From assembly GCA_039640495.1 (NCBI GenBank), contig CP046864.1, positions 2,108,001 through 2,172,000 of the forward strand: a stretch of 64,000 nucleotides of DNA, read 5' to 3'. The translations under genes were made by a program, and so were the position numbers. Each line of letters opens with the position of its first letter. Position 1 is the first letter of the stretch. A model generated the notes under the pieces. The model did not search any database. It was not told where the DNA came from and saw only the letters and a program-made list of their open reading frames with translations. The stretch comes from Rhodobacteraceae bacterium IMCC1335. GTDB lineage: Bacteria > Pseudomonadota > Alphaproteobacteria > Rhodobacterales > Rhodobacteraceae. Positions 54,446 to 62,619 of the stretch are shown piece after piece.

Positions 54446-54535
54446 TGGCGGACAGACAGGGATTCGAACCCTGGAGGCGGTCTCCCGCCTACACACTTTC
54501 CAGGCGTGCGCCTTCGACCACTCGGCCACCTGTCC
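54446..54535 (-). tRNA. tRNA-Ser (anticodon GGA)
   Basis: 90 bases with encoded CCA: acceptor GGACAGG/CTGTCCG region, anticodon arm CACGCCTGGAAAGTGTG with GGA, the long variable arm typical of serine tRNAs (TAGGCGGGAGACCGCCTC), and T arm GGTTCGAATCC. Its 3' end faces the mobile-DNA scar, the expected layout for integration next to a tRNA. Confidence 0.93.
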
Positions 54536-54858
54536 ATCAGCGGGGTTTAGCCCGACCACTGGGTGATTTGCAAGAGGCTTGTGCCACCATTAAAAAGCGA
54601 CAAAACCCAAGTCTTCAAAATCCTTATAAGGTGTTTAAAGGAAAAAAAGCTTCTGCGTATTGCGCTCGGCTTGTAAATCCTTCGTGCCACAGACAATGCC
54701 GCGCAACACAGAAGCACAACACCAATCGATGCGGAGTTGCTCGAAAACGGGCACATCGCTCATCAGAGCCGATACACTGCCCTTCTGCGCTCAATCTCTG
54801 GTCTATTTTTCAAAACCGCGCGTCCTGTATAAGACTCCGAAAGGTTAACCGTAAATAA
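54536..54858. other. Gap between tRNA-Ser and the channel gene
   Basis: About 320 bases. Holds the tRNA-Ser promoter (not pinned down) and the 3' flank of the channel gene. An open frame on the + strand that runs through the tRNA is not a real gene. No other feature is seen. Confidence 0.5.
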
Positions 54859-57183
54859 TCAGCCGTTTTTTAACCTATTTGCACCACCGGCCAGCGCTTC
54901 TGGGTTTCGGAGCCAAATATCGCGTTGAACAAAGGGCATCTCAATCCCTTCGGCCTGGAACACGGCAGCAATCTCATGATTTAAATCTGTTTTCACGCTC
55001 AACATCGCATTCACATTGCGCAGAATAGCTCTGATTTCAAAATTCAAACTGCTGTCACCAAAGGCGCTAAAAACCACATATGGGGCAGGATCACCCATCA
55101 CCAGCGGGTGTTTTCCTGCGATCTCTAATAATAGCCGTTCCACATGTTTGGTATCCGTTCCATAGGCCACGCCAACGGGAACAATAACCCGGCCCAAAGT
55201 GTTGCCGCGGGTGTAATTCGTGACCACACCAGCAACAAGATCCGCATTTGGAACAATAATATCACTGCGATCAAAAGTTTCGATCCGCGTGGAGCGAACA
55301 GAAATATTGCGCACATAACCCATTTTTCCGCCCACCTCGATCCAGTCGCCCTCACTCACTGGGCGCTCGATCAATAAAATTATGCCCGATACAAAATTTG
55401 ACACGATATTTTGTAAGCCAAAGCCGATGCCAACCGATAACGCACCCGCAACGATGGCCAGAGATGACAGATCGATCCCAATCGAAGAAATCGCAACCAA
55501 CGCGGCCAGAAAGATGCCGATATATCCGATTCCAGATACCAGAGCCGTTTGCGCGCCCGGATCAATCGATGTTTTTGGCAGTACGGAAGCTTTTAACGCC
55601 GATTGAACAAACCGGGTGGCCATATAGCCCGCGGTAAAAATGATGACAAACGTTAAAAACTCTCCAGGTGACAGGCGCGTTTCACCAATTTGGACACCTC
55701 TCAACACCTGGCTCCAAAGCTCTATCAGATCAACCGCCCGCGCCCCCCAAATAAGCGCAAAAACTGGAAGCGCCAACAAAAGGAACGAAAAGCCAATTAA
55801 AATCGGCAACAACGCATCCTTGCCGGCTCCGGCCTTGCCGAGGAAAACTTCATATGTATCGCTCACCAAGCGCTGCAAAACCAAAATTGAAGCCAACAAG
55901 CCAAGCGTGAGCACAAACGGATACAGCAAAGCATTGGCCGCGTTCATATAACCCAGCGCACCAGCCAAGATGGCAATGATCGCAACGAAGCGAGACACCC
56001 GTCTGAGCAACCACATCATCGTTTGGTAAAGCGGAGCTGTTTTCTCTACAGACGCGCCAAGCGCGACCGCCTCCTCAGCGCTTGCAACCGGTTGTTGCGC
56101 CAAACGCATCAAAATCAACGCTGTTAAAACCAAAAGGGGAAACGTCCAAATCACCAGAACATGCGGTGAGCTGGCTTCATAATGCGCGACCAGATCCAAC
56201 ACCGCATGAATAATAAAAACAACTGCCAAGACACCGACCAACCGGGCATTGCGCTCGTCATTCTGTTTGCCATCCGCGATTAGAACCGCTGTTTCCCCTA
56301 CGAATAAGCGTTGCCCTAGCCAGAACGCACCAAAAATCCAGGCCGCCCAATAATGATCAAGCGCCCGCTCGATCAGCAACGTGCCCTGAAATCCCAAAAA
56401 GCCGTTTTCCAACAGCGTCAATAAAAGAAAATGCAGCCCCGACGCCTTCACCACAGCGATCACCAGCGTGCTTAAAAACCCAGTGCTGGAGACCAAACCT
56501 TGGCGTTGATAAATCAGATCTCTGCTCAGCCGCTGTACTATGCGCGGCGCGGCAAGCAGCAATAGCAGCGCGATAAGAAGGCTTAACACGAAAGAGGCAA
56601 GAAGCTGCTTCCCCGCCAGCAGAGTCAGCGCAAGCGGTATCGTTTCAAACGTTTCCCCAAGTAAGCCGCCCAGAATATCGCTGAGCTCAAGCAAAGCTTT
56701 AGGCCAAGCCACAATCGAAAGCGGACTTTTTGACAATTCGAACAATGCTGATTTTTGTTCAGCTCGGATCAGTTGATCGACTTCCTTGACCAGCCCCTGC
56801 GCCTTACTCAGGGCTTCTTGGGCTTGCGCAACGGGCAGTTGCAGCTTTGCCAAATCCGCGTTCAACGCCCTTCGGCGCTGCGCCAAAGGATCGCTCTGCC
56901 CCTCCGCTGGGGGATCGCCAAGCGCTAATATTTGTTCCTGTAAAGTCGCAATACGGCCCGAATTCGCTTCGCTCGCCCGGATAAATTGATCCCGCCAATT
57001 CGCAACCAAACCGCGCAGGCTTTCCGAAACGTTCTGTTGCAAAATTTGCCGTTCGACATAGGCAGACTCAGAGCTCCATCGCGTATAATCCGGTAGGCTC
57101 GATTGGGCGAAAGCGGCTAGGTTGAGACCCATCCAGATAAACCACAGCAGGCCCCAAGCCCATAATTTAGCGACCGCCTTCAC
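54859..57183 (-). CDS. Large MscS-family mechanosensitive channel with DUF3772 domain
   Basis: About 774 residues: signal peptide (LWAWGLLWFIWMGLNLAAFAQ), periplasmic coiled DUF3772 region (RIATLQEQILALGDP, LAQRRRALNADLAKLQLPVAQAQEAL), about ten membrane segments, then the MscS pore helix (SLAIVAGALSVGIGFGLQNIVSNFVSGIILLIERP) and the beta domain (GDWIEVGGKMGYVRNISVRST, RSDIIVPNADL). Such channels release solutes when turgor rises suddenly. Start at the GTG 57183 overlaps the cysK stop by four bases (GTGA); an ATG at 57231 lies inside cysK and is less likely. Confidence 0.88.
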   Translation of the reverse strand: MKAVAKLWAWGLLWFIWMGLNLAAFAQSSLPDYTRWSSESAYVERQILQQNVSESLRGLVANWRDQFIRASEANSGRIATLQEQILALGDPPAEGQSDPLAQRRRALNADLAKLQLPVAQAQEALSKAQGLVKEVDQLIRAEQKSALFELSKSPLSIVAWPKALLELSDILGGLLGETFETIPLALTLLAGKQLLASFVLSLLIALLLLLAAPRIVQRLSRDLIYQRQGLVSSTGFLSTLVIAVVKASGLHFLLLTLLENGFLGFQGTLLIERALDHYWAAWIFGAFWLGQRLFVGETAVLIADGKQNDERNARLVGVLAVVFIIHAVLDLVAHYEASSPHVLVIWTFPLLVLTALILMRLAQQPVASAEEAVALGASVEKTAPLYQTMMWLLRRVSRFVAIIAILAGALGYMNAANALLYPFVLTLGLLASILVLQRLVSDTYEVFLGKAGAGKDALLPILIGFSFLLLALPVFALIWGARAVDLIELWSQVLRGVQIGETRLSPGEFLTFVIIFTAGYMATRFVQSALKASVLPKTSIDPGAQTALVSGIGYIGIFLAALVAISSIGIDLSSLAIVAGALSVGIGFGLQNIVSNFVSGIILLIERPVSEGDWIEVGGKMGYVRNISVRSTRIETFDRSDIIVPNADLVAGVVTNYTRGNTLGRVIVPVGVAYGTDTKHVERLLLEIAGKHPLVMGDPAPYVVFSAFGDSSLNFEIRAILRNVNAMLSVKTDLNHEIAAVFQAEGIEMPFVQRDIWLRNPEALAGGANRLKNG

Positions 57184-58214
57184 GGGGTTTCGTACACTTC
57201 TGGCACGACGCGCGTCGCCTCTTCGAGCCATTCAGGGACCGGCAAGCCCTTCTCACGCAAAAACGTACGATTAAACAGCTTTGACTGATAACGCGCGCCA
57301 GAATCGCAAAGAATGGTTACAATCGTATGTCCGGGGCCCAAGTCGCGCGCCATGCGCATCGCGCCCGCCACGTTGATCCCTGACGACCCGCCCAAACATA
57401 AGCCTTCATGCTGCATCAGATCAAAAACGATCGGTAGCGCCTCGTGATCACTGATCTGATAGGCAAAATCCGGCTGAAACCCTTCTAAGTTTGCAGTCAC
57501 ACGCCCCTGCCCGATACCTTCCGAAATAGACCCGCCTTCAGACTTAAAAACGCCCTCGGTGTAATAGGAATAAAGCGCCGCCCCCATCGGATCAGCCAAC
57601 CCGATTTTAACGCCTTTCGGCTGCAAGGCTGCCGCAACGCCAGACAGCGTTCCCCCAGAACCGACAGCACAAATGAACCCATCTACCTTGCCCTCGGTTT
57701 GCTCCCAGATTTCAGGACCCGTGGTTTCAATATGCGCCTGACGATTGGCAATATTATCGAATTGATTGGCCCAAATCGCACCATTTGGACTGGTTTTAGC
57801 AATTTCAGCCGCTAAGCGCCCGGAATACCGCACATAATTATTTGGGTTTTTATACGGGACCGCGGGTACTTCAACCAACTGCGCCCCAAGCAGACGCAAC
57901 GCGTCTTTTTTTTCCTGGCTTTGGGTATCGGGAATTACAATCACCGTTTTGAAACCCATTGAGGCTCCAACCACGGCCAATCCAATCCCCGTATTCCCAG
58001 CAGTCCCTTCAACGATAACGCCACCGGGGCGAAGCATGCCTTTTGCGATTGCATCTTTGATGATGAACAAAGCTGCGCGATCCTTAACAGATTGGCCAGG
58101 ATTGCGAAATTCAGCCTTTCCTAAAATCGTACATCCGGTTTCCTCGCTGGCATTTAGCAGCTTGATCAATGGCGTATTGCCAACCAAATGCTCTAAGGCA
58201 GGCGCATATTGCAT
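57180..58214 (-). CDS. cysK: Cysteine synthase
   Basis: 344-residue PLP enzyme making cysteine from O-acetylserine and sulfide. PLP lysine in FRNPGQSVKDRAAL, GTAGNTGIGLA, phosphate loop GSGGTLSG, and LGGSSGINVAGA. Start at 58214 (MQYAPALEHLVGNTPL) has GAAAGGGG just upstream; an ATG 72 bases further upstream is in frame but adds an unusual tail. The region after GLPVPEWL is a little longer than in E. coli CysK. Translationally coupled to the channel gene. Confidence 0.93.
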   Translation of the reverse strand: MQYAPALEHLVGNTPLIKLLNASEETGCTILGKAEFRNPGQSVKDRAALFIIKDAIAKGMLRPGGVIVEGTAGNTGIGLAVVGASMGFKTVIVIPDTQSQEKKDALRLLGAQLVEVPAVPYKNPNNYVRYSGRLAAEIAKTSPNGAIWANQFDNIANRQAHIETTGPEIWEQTEGKVDGFICAVGSGGTLSGVAAALQPKGVKIGLADPMGAALYSYYTEGVFKSEGGSISEGIGQGRVTANLEGFQPDFAYQISDHEALPIVFDLMQHEGLCLGGSSGINVAGAMRMARDLGPGHTIVTILCDSGARYQSKLFNRTFLREKGLPVPEWLEEATRVVPEVYETP

Positions 58215-58399
58215 GAAACCCCTTTCAATTCGACCGTGTGTGCCAACCCCATAGTGGCTCTGGGCCCATAACTCAAGCGAAAGCACCGCTACGCTATTGC
58301 AGTTTAGCGACGCTCGGGCTGTTATATAGACTATAGATCAGACGCACCTGTTGGAAGACATAGATAAAGATCACACCACCTTACGCACCCAAAAAGCGG

Positions 58400-59608
58400 C
58401 TATCGGTTGGTCACGGTAATCTGCGTCACGTCACAATTGCTGGTCGAAAACGTTGCAGCGCAAGATGTAAGGTAAAAATTCCACATGCGGCGAAAGCGCT
58501 CATCAAATCCCAAAGCGGCCACTTGATCCCATTTTCCATTAAACACATCATGCCAGCGGCGCAGGGTTTGCGCATAGCTTTCGCCAAATTCTAAGGATCG
58601 GACCACATTCAGACCGGCGGTTTCAATCTCGGTTCTCAAAGCGCTCGGACTGGGCAGCATTCCACCCGGAAAAATATATTTCTGAATGAAATCCACACCT
58701 CTTTGATAGACGTCCCAGCGCGCATCTTGCACCGTTATAATCTGAAGCGTCGCATGTCGCCCGGGTTTCAAACAATCGCGCAAAACTTTAAAATATGAAG
58801 GCCAATATTTTTGACCCACAGCTTCAAACATTTCGATGCTTGCAATCCCGTCATATTGCCCGGTTTCATCCCGATAATCTTGCAGCTTGAACTCTACCAA
58901 ATCGGACAGGCCCAGTGCTTCAATGCGTTCGCGGGCAAATACAAGCTGCTCGTTGCTCAGGGTAAGGCCGGTTACTCTTAATCCATGCTCTTTGGCGGCA
59001 TATTCTGCAAATCCACCCCACCCGCAGCCAATTTCTAAAATATGATCTCCCGATTTTACATCCATCTGTTCGACCATCGAGGCGTATTTTGCCAATTGCG
59101 CATTTTCCAAACTTTCTTGTCCGGTTTTGAACAAGGCAGAGGAATAGGTCATCGTCTCATCAAGCCATAGTTGATAAAAGTCATTGCCCAAATCATAGTG
59201 GTAGCTGATATTTTTCAGCGCTTGTTTTTTTGAATTACGTTGCAGCCAAAATCGAAATTTTTCATAGAAACGCACCAACGCCATTCCGGGAAATCCATCA
59301 TAGAGATCATCATTGTCTGCGTGAATCAAATCCATAAACGCCTGCAAGTCTGGCGTGCTCCACCACTGATCCAAATAGGCATCACAAAACCCCAAATCCC
59401 CCTCGCGGATCAGGCGCGCAAAAATATCAGGATTGTGAATATTTAACTGCGCGATCGGGCCCTTGTTTCTGCCAATCGCCCGAAACACGCGGCCATCGCT
59501 TAACGCAAAGTCCAACTGGCCAGAATTCATATTGCAAGCCATATCAAACACTCGCGAAAAATAGCGTGGCAAGTTCTTTTGATTTTGGGTCGACGTAAAC
59601 AGCATCAT
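58400..59608 (-). CDS. cfa: Cyclopropane-fatty-acid synthase-like SAM methyltransferase
   Basis: 402 residues. SAM site ILEIGCGWGGFAEYAAKEHGLRVTGLTLS, substrate motifs NISYHYDLGNDFYQLWLD and MTYSSALF, CDAYLDQWW, and IQKYIFPGGMLPS near the end. The family adds a methylene bridge to unsaturated fatty acids in membrane lipids. N-terminal lipid-binding part is shorter than in E. coli Cfa. Start codons at 59608 and 59605 are adjacent. Six bases after the photolyase gene, so probably one transcript. Confidence 0.88.
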   Translation of the reverse strand: MMLFTSTQNQKNLPRYFSRVFDMACNMNSGQLDFALSDGRVFRAIGRNKGPIAQLNIHNPDIFARLIREGDLGFCDAYLDQWWSTPDLQAFMDLIHADNDDLYDGFPGMALVRFYEKFRFWLQRNSKKQALKNISYHYDLGNDFYQLWLDETMTYSSALFKTGQESLENAQLAKYASMVEQMDVKSGDHILEIGCGWGGFAEYAAKEHGLRVTGLTLSNEQLVFARERIEALGLSDLVEFKLQDYRDETGQYDGIASIEMFEAVGQKYWPSYFKVLRDCLKPGRHATLQIITVQDARWDVYQRGVDFIQKYIFPGGMLPSPSALRTEIETAGLNVVRSLEFGESYAQTLRRWHDVFNGKWDQVAALGFDERFRRMWNFYLTSCAATFSTSNCDVTQITVTNR

Positions 59609-59614
59609 TACCTC

Positions 59615-61048
59615 TTAAAAGTCGCGATTCTTATAGTTATCTAACGCGCGCTGGCGTCCCTCGGCCAGAGAAATAACGGGGTGAGGATATGCCAAATCGG
59701 CAGATAAATTCCAGCTTTTTGGTATGGCCTCAAAATAAAGTGAAGCGGTGCGGCTTGGCGCAGGAGACCCCTCGGCCAGCCATTGGCGTTGATACAGGTT
59801 TTTTGGATCAAATTTGACCAATTGGGTCTCGGGGTTAAAAACCCGAAAATACGGAGTGGCATCCGGCCCCGACCCTGCAGACCATTGCCAGCCCATCGCG
59901 TTGCTGGCCGCGTCCCAATCGATCAAACACGATTCAAACCATCGCAACCCGATACGCCAATCGGTCATCAGATGTTTTGTAAGGAAAGAGGCCACGATCA
60001 TTCGGCCACGGTTATGCATGCGTCCGGTGACATACATCTCGCGCATCGCGGCGTCTACAAAAGGCACGCCTGTGCGGCCTTGTTTCCACGCCAGCACTGC
60101 CGGATCCTGCTCGTCTTTATTCCAAGGAAACCGATCCCAGCCGGGTTTCCAATTTTGCTCCAAAATATGCGGCGTATGATGCATCAGATGATAGGCGAAT
60201 TCGCGCCAAACAATCTCTTTCAAAAATGTCTCAGCGCCATCTTTGCCATCCTGCAATGCCCTCAGGCCTGCATGCCAGCATTGATAGGGGCTGATTTCCC
60301 CAACCGCCAGATTTTCCGAAAGACCAGAGGTGCCCAAAACGGCCGGTACGTCTCTCAACCGATTATATGAGGCAATGTCGGACTGAAAAAAATTGGTCAA
60401 CCGCGTGTGCGCTGCCTCTTCACCCAGCCTTACATACGGGCGCACGACCACCGCCCCCCGTTGCATCGCAGATCCAAGCGACCAGCCAGACAGGTTTTCT
60501 GAAGATGGAAAATTTGCCGGCGCTTGAAGTTTTGTTACCGCTGATAGCGGCGCAGGAATTTCTCGGTTTTTAACCGCATTCCAAAAAGGCGTGTACACCT
60601 TATAGTAACCACCTGTCTTGGTTTGCACGCTCCAGGGTTCATGCAGCAATTTACCGCCAAAGCTGCGCGCATGAATCCCAAGATCTTTCAGCTTTCCTTT
60701 TATATCGCTATCGCGCTCTACCGATTTAGGGTCATATTCACGCGCCCAAAACACGGCATCGGCGCCGCTTTCCTTGATCAGCGCATGCAAAGTTTCCAGC
60801 GCTGCGCCAGATCGAAACGTCAGCCGGCTCCCAACGCTCTGCAACGCCTGATCAAACTGTTCCAAACCCAGCCCAAGGCGCCATTTCGGGGCTGCCCCTA
60901 AACGATCCACAGCCGCGTCTCGAATAAACACCGGCAACACCGGCCTGCCCTGCTCGGCCGCAGCAAAAAGCGCTGGATTGTCACTCAGACGTAAATCGCG
61001 GCGAACCCAGTAAATAATCGGAGCGTTTTGCTGCACATTCCCTCGCAT
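59615..61048 (-). CDS. phrB: Deoxyribodipyrimidine photolyase (class I CPD)
   Basis: 477 residues in the standard order: N-terminal antenna domain (IIYWVRRDLRLSDNPALFAA), FAD domain (EFAYHLMHHTPHIL, FPWNKDEQDPAVLAWKQGRTGVPFVDAAMREMYVTGRMHNRGRMIVASFLTKHLMTDWRIG, SNAMGWQWSAGSGPDATPYFRVFNP). It uses blue light to split thymine dimers. The family tryptophans that pass electrons are present. Contrast with the shuffled relative at 8883. Followed by cfa six bases later. Confidence 0.95.
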   Translation of the reverse strand: MRGNVQQNAPIIYWVRRDLRLSDNPALFAAAEQGRPVLPVFIRDAAVDRLGAAPKWRLGLGLEQFDQALQSVGSRLTFRSGAALETLHALIKESGADAVFWAREYDPKSVERDSDIKGKLKDLGIHARSFGGKLLHEPWSVQTKTGGYYKVYTPFWNAVKNREIPAPLSAVTKLQAPANFPSSENLSGWSLGSAMQRGAVVVRPYVRLGEEAAHTRLTNFFQSDIASYNRLRDVPAVLGTSGLSENLAVGEISPYQCWHAGLRALQDGKDGAETFLKEIVWREFAYHLMHHTPHILEQNWKPGWDRFPWNKDEQDPAVLAWKQGRTGVPFVDAAMREMYVTGRMHNRGRMIVASFLTKHLMTDWRIGLRWFESCLIDWDAASNAMGWQWSAGSGPDATPYFRVFNPETQLVKFDPKNLYQRQWLAEGSPAPSRTASLYFEAIPKSWNLSADLAYPHPVISLAEGRQRALDNYKNRDF

Positions 61049-61084
61049 ATTTTTAGCTTTTACGATGCCGCAACCTGATCTGGA

Positions 61085-62305
61085 TCAAAGTAAATCATCT
61101 AGTGCATTCAGCAATTTATCAATTTCGGCTTGGTTCGTATAATGAACAAAACTCAGCCGCAACACGCCTTGATCAGGATCAACACCCATCGCGCGCAACG
61201 CCCGATTAGCGTAAAAATCTCCATCACCCACCATGATGCCGCGCGCGGCGAGGGCTTTGGCCATGGGCCGCGCCGAAACCCCCAGATCAATCGCAACGGT
61301 TGGCGCCCGATTTTCAGCCTTATCAGACCCAAGCAGCCGCACCGCGTTTTTCGCGCGCAAAAGATCAAGCACAGGCTGTAGCAGGCTTTGCTCATGCGCC
61401 CGCATCAAATCATGAACCGCCGCGGCGCGCTTCACAGGTGCTGCATCCGTTCTAAAATGTGCCTCATATAGCGCATCAATATAATCCGCCATACCCGCGC
61501 AGGCGGCGATTTGCGCATGATCAGGCCCTGCCGGCGTGAACCGTTTGTTAAGATAATCCGAATTGAAAAAATGCCCCTGATTGGGCAATTGCCGCGCCAA
61601 CGCTTCGCGCACCACCATAATACCCTGATGCGGACCATAGGTTTTATAGGAAGAAAACAGATAGATATCTGCCCCCAATTCGGCAAGGTTTGGCAGGCCA
61701 TGCGGCGCATAGCTCACCCCGTCTACGCAGGCGAAAGATCCATTTGCATGTATCAAAGAAACAATCTGCGAAACCGGGTTCACTTGCCCCACCACGTTTG
61801 AGCAATGCGGAAAACACACCAATTTTACGTTTCGGTCCAACAGCCTCTCTAAATCGGCAATATCCAATTGGCCGGTTAAAGCGTTTAAACTCCATTCTTT
61901 GACAATGATTCCCGCATCTTTTAGCCGCCGCCACGCCCCTGAATTGGCTTCATGATCCTGATTGGTTACAATAATTGCGTCGCCTGTTGCCAAAAAAGCC
62001 CTGAAAGCCTGTGCAAGCACATAAGTGTTCTGGGTCGTTGATGGCCCAAAACTGAGCTCATGGGCCGCAACACCCATCATGGCGGATAAACGCGCACCCG
62101 CTTCATCCATCTCGGCGCCACCCAGCTCAGAAACTGCATAAGCCCCATAGGGTTGAACTTTACGCTGCGTGTAAAAACGGAACAAACGATCGATCACCTG
62201 CTGACAGGTGTAAGAGCCGCCGGCATTCTCAAAAAATGCCTGCCCCTGCAAAGCAGCTTCGCTAAAAGCGGGAAATTGAGATCTTACAAACGCACAATCA
62301 AGCAT
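61085..62305 (-). CDS. Class V aminotransferase (cysteine desulfurase-like)
   Basis: 406-residue PLP enzyme. PLP lysine in YLFSSYKTYGPHQG, DQDHEANSGAWRRL (ring-stacking His), SVCVDGVSYAPHGLPNLAELGADI (Asp to pyridine N). The catalytic Cys loop of SufS/IscS is not evident, so desulfurase activity is doubtful; the wider class V group includes isopenicillin epimerase-like and selenocysteine lyases. No suf genes are nearby. Divergent from the BCCT gene across a 314-base gap. Confidence 0.82.
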   Translation of the reverse strand: MLDCAFVRSQFPAFSEAALQGQAFFENAGGSYTCQQVIDRLFRFYTQRKVQPYGAYAVSELGGAEMDEAGARLSAMMGVAAHELSFGPSTTQNTYVLAQAFRAFLATGDAIIVTNQDHEANSGAWRRLKDAGIIVKEWSLNALTGQLDIADLERLLDRNVKLVCFPHCSNVVGQVNPVSQIVSLIHANGSFACVDGVSYAPHGLPNLAELGADIYLFSSYKTYGPHQGIMVVREALARQLPNQGHFFNSDYLNKRFTPAGPDHAQIAACAGMADYIDALYEAHFRTDAAPVKRAAAVHDLMRAHEQSLLQPVLDLLRAKNAVRLLGSDKAENRAPTVAIDLGVSARPMAKALAARGIMVGDGDFYANRALRAMGVDPDQGVLRLSFVHYTNQAEIDKLLNALDDLL

Positions 62306-62619
62306 GGCAGCCCCGGTACAATGAGAGGAAGACAGGACCCAATTTTAGCCCCAGTTACAAGCCTATTCGACCAAGCCACCCCCCAATTTTCACAGATTGA
62401 CCAAATTTATACTTTTGTATATAAAGACGATACCAAAGACTATTTATTAAAGAATATTTTTAAATACGCCCATGTAGCAGCCAGTGGCCAACCATGAGTG
62501 CAGCGAAATAAACGTAAAAAAAACTGATAAGATTTAAGGGTTAAGCGGCAAACTAATCTAAACGCAAAGCTAAAAAGTTTTGTTAGACAAGATCGTTTAC
62601 CAGTAAAAAGGATAACAAA
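62306..62619. other. Divergent promoter region of the aminotransferase and BCCT genes
   Basis: 314 bases, A/T-rich, no gene. It should hold both promoters; TATAAA (around 62420) is a possible -10 box, but no pair is clear enough to assign. AAGGAT just before 62620 is the BCCT ribosome site. Confidence 0.45.

Noticed and set aside
54445..54858. A 137-codon + strand open frame beginning [19 protein letters not shown]
   Set aside because: It runs antisense through tRNA-Ser; this wording is the well-known false protein made from serine tRNA genes.
61085..62305. SufS/IscS cysteine desulfurase
   Set aside because: The PLP lysine is present but the catalytic cysteine loop and suf/isc neighbours are not visible, so only a class V aminotransferase name is supported.
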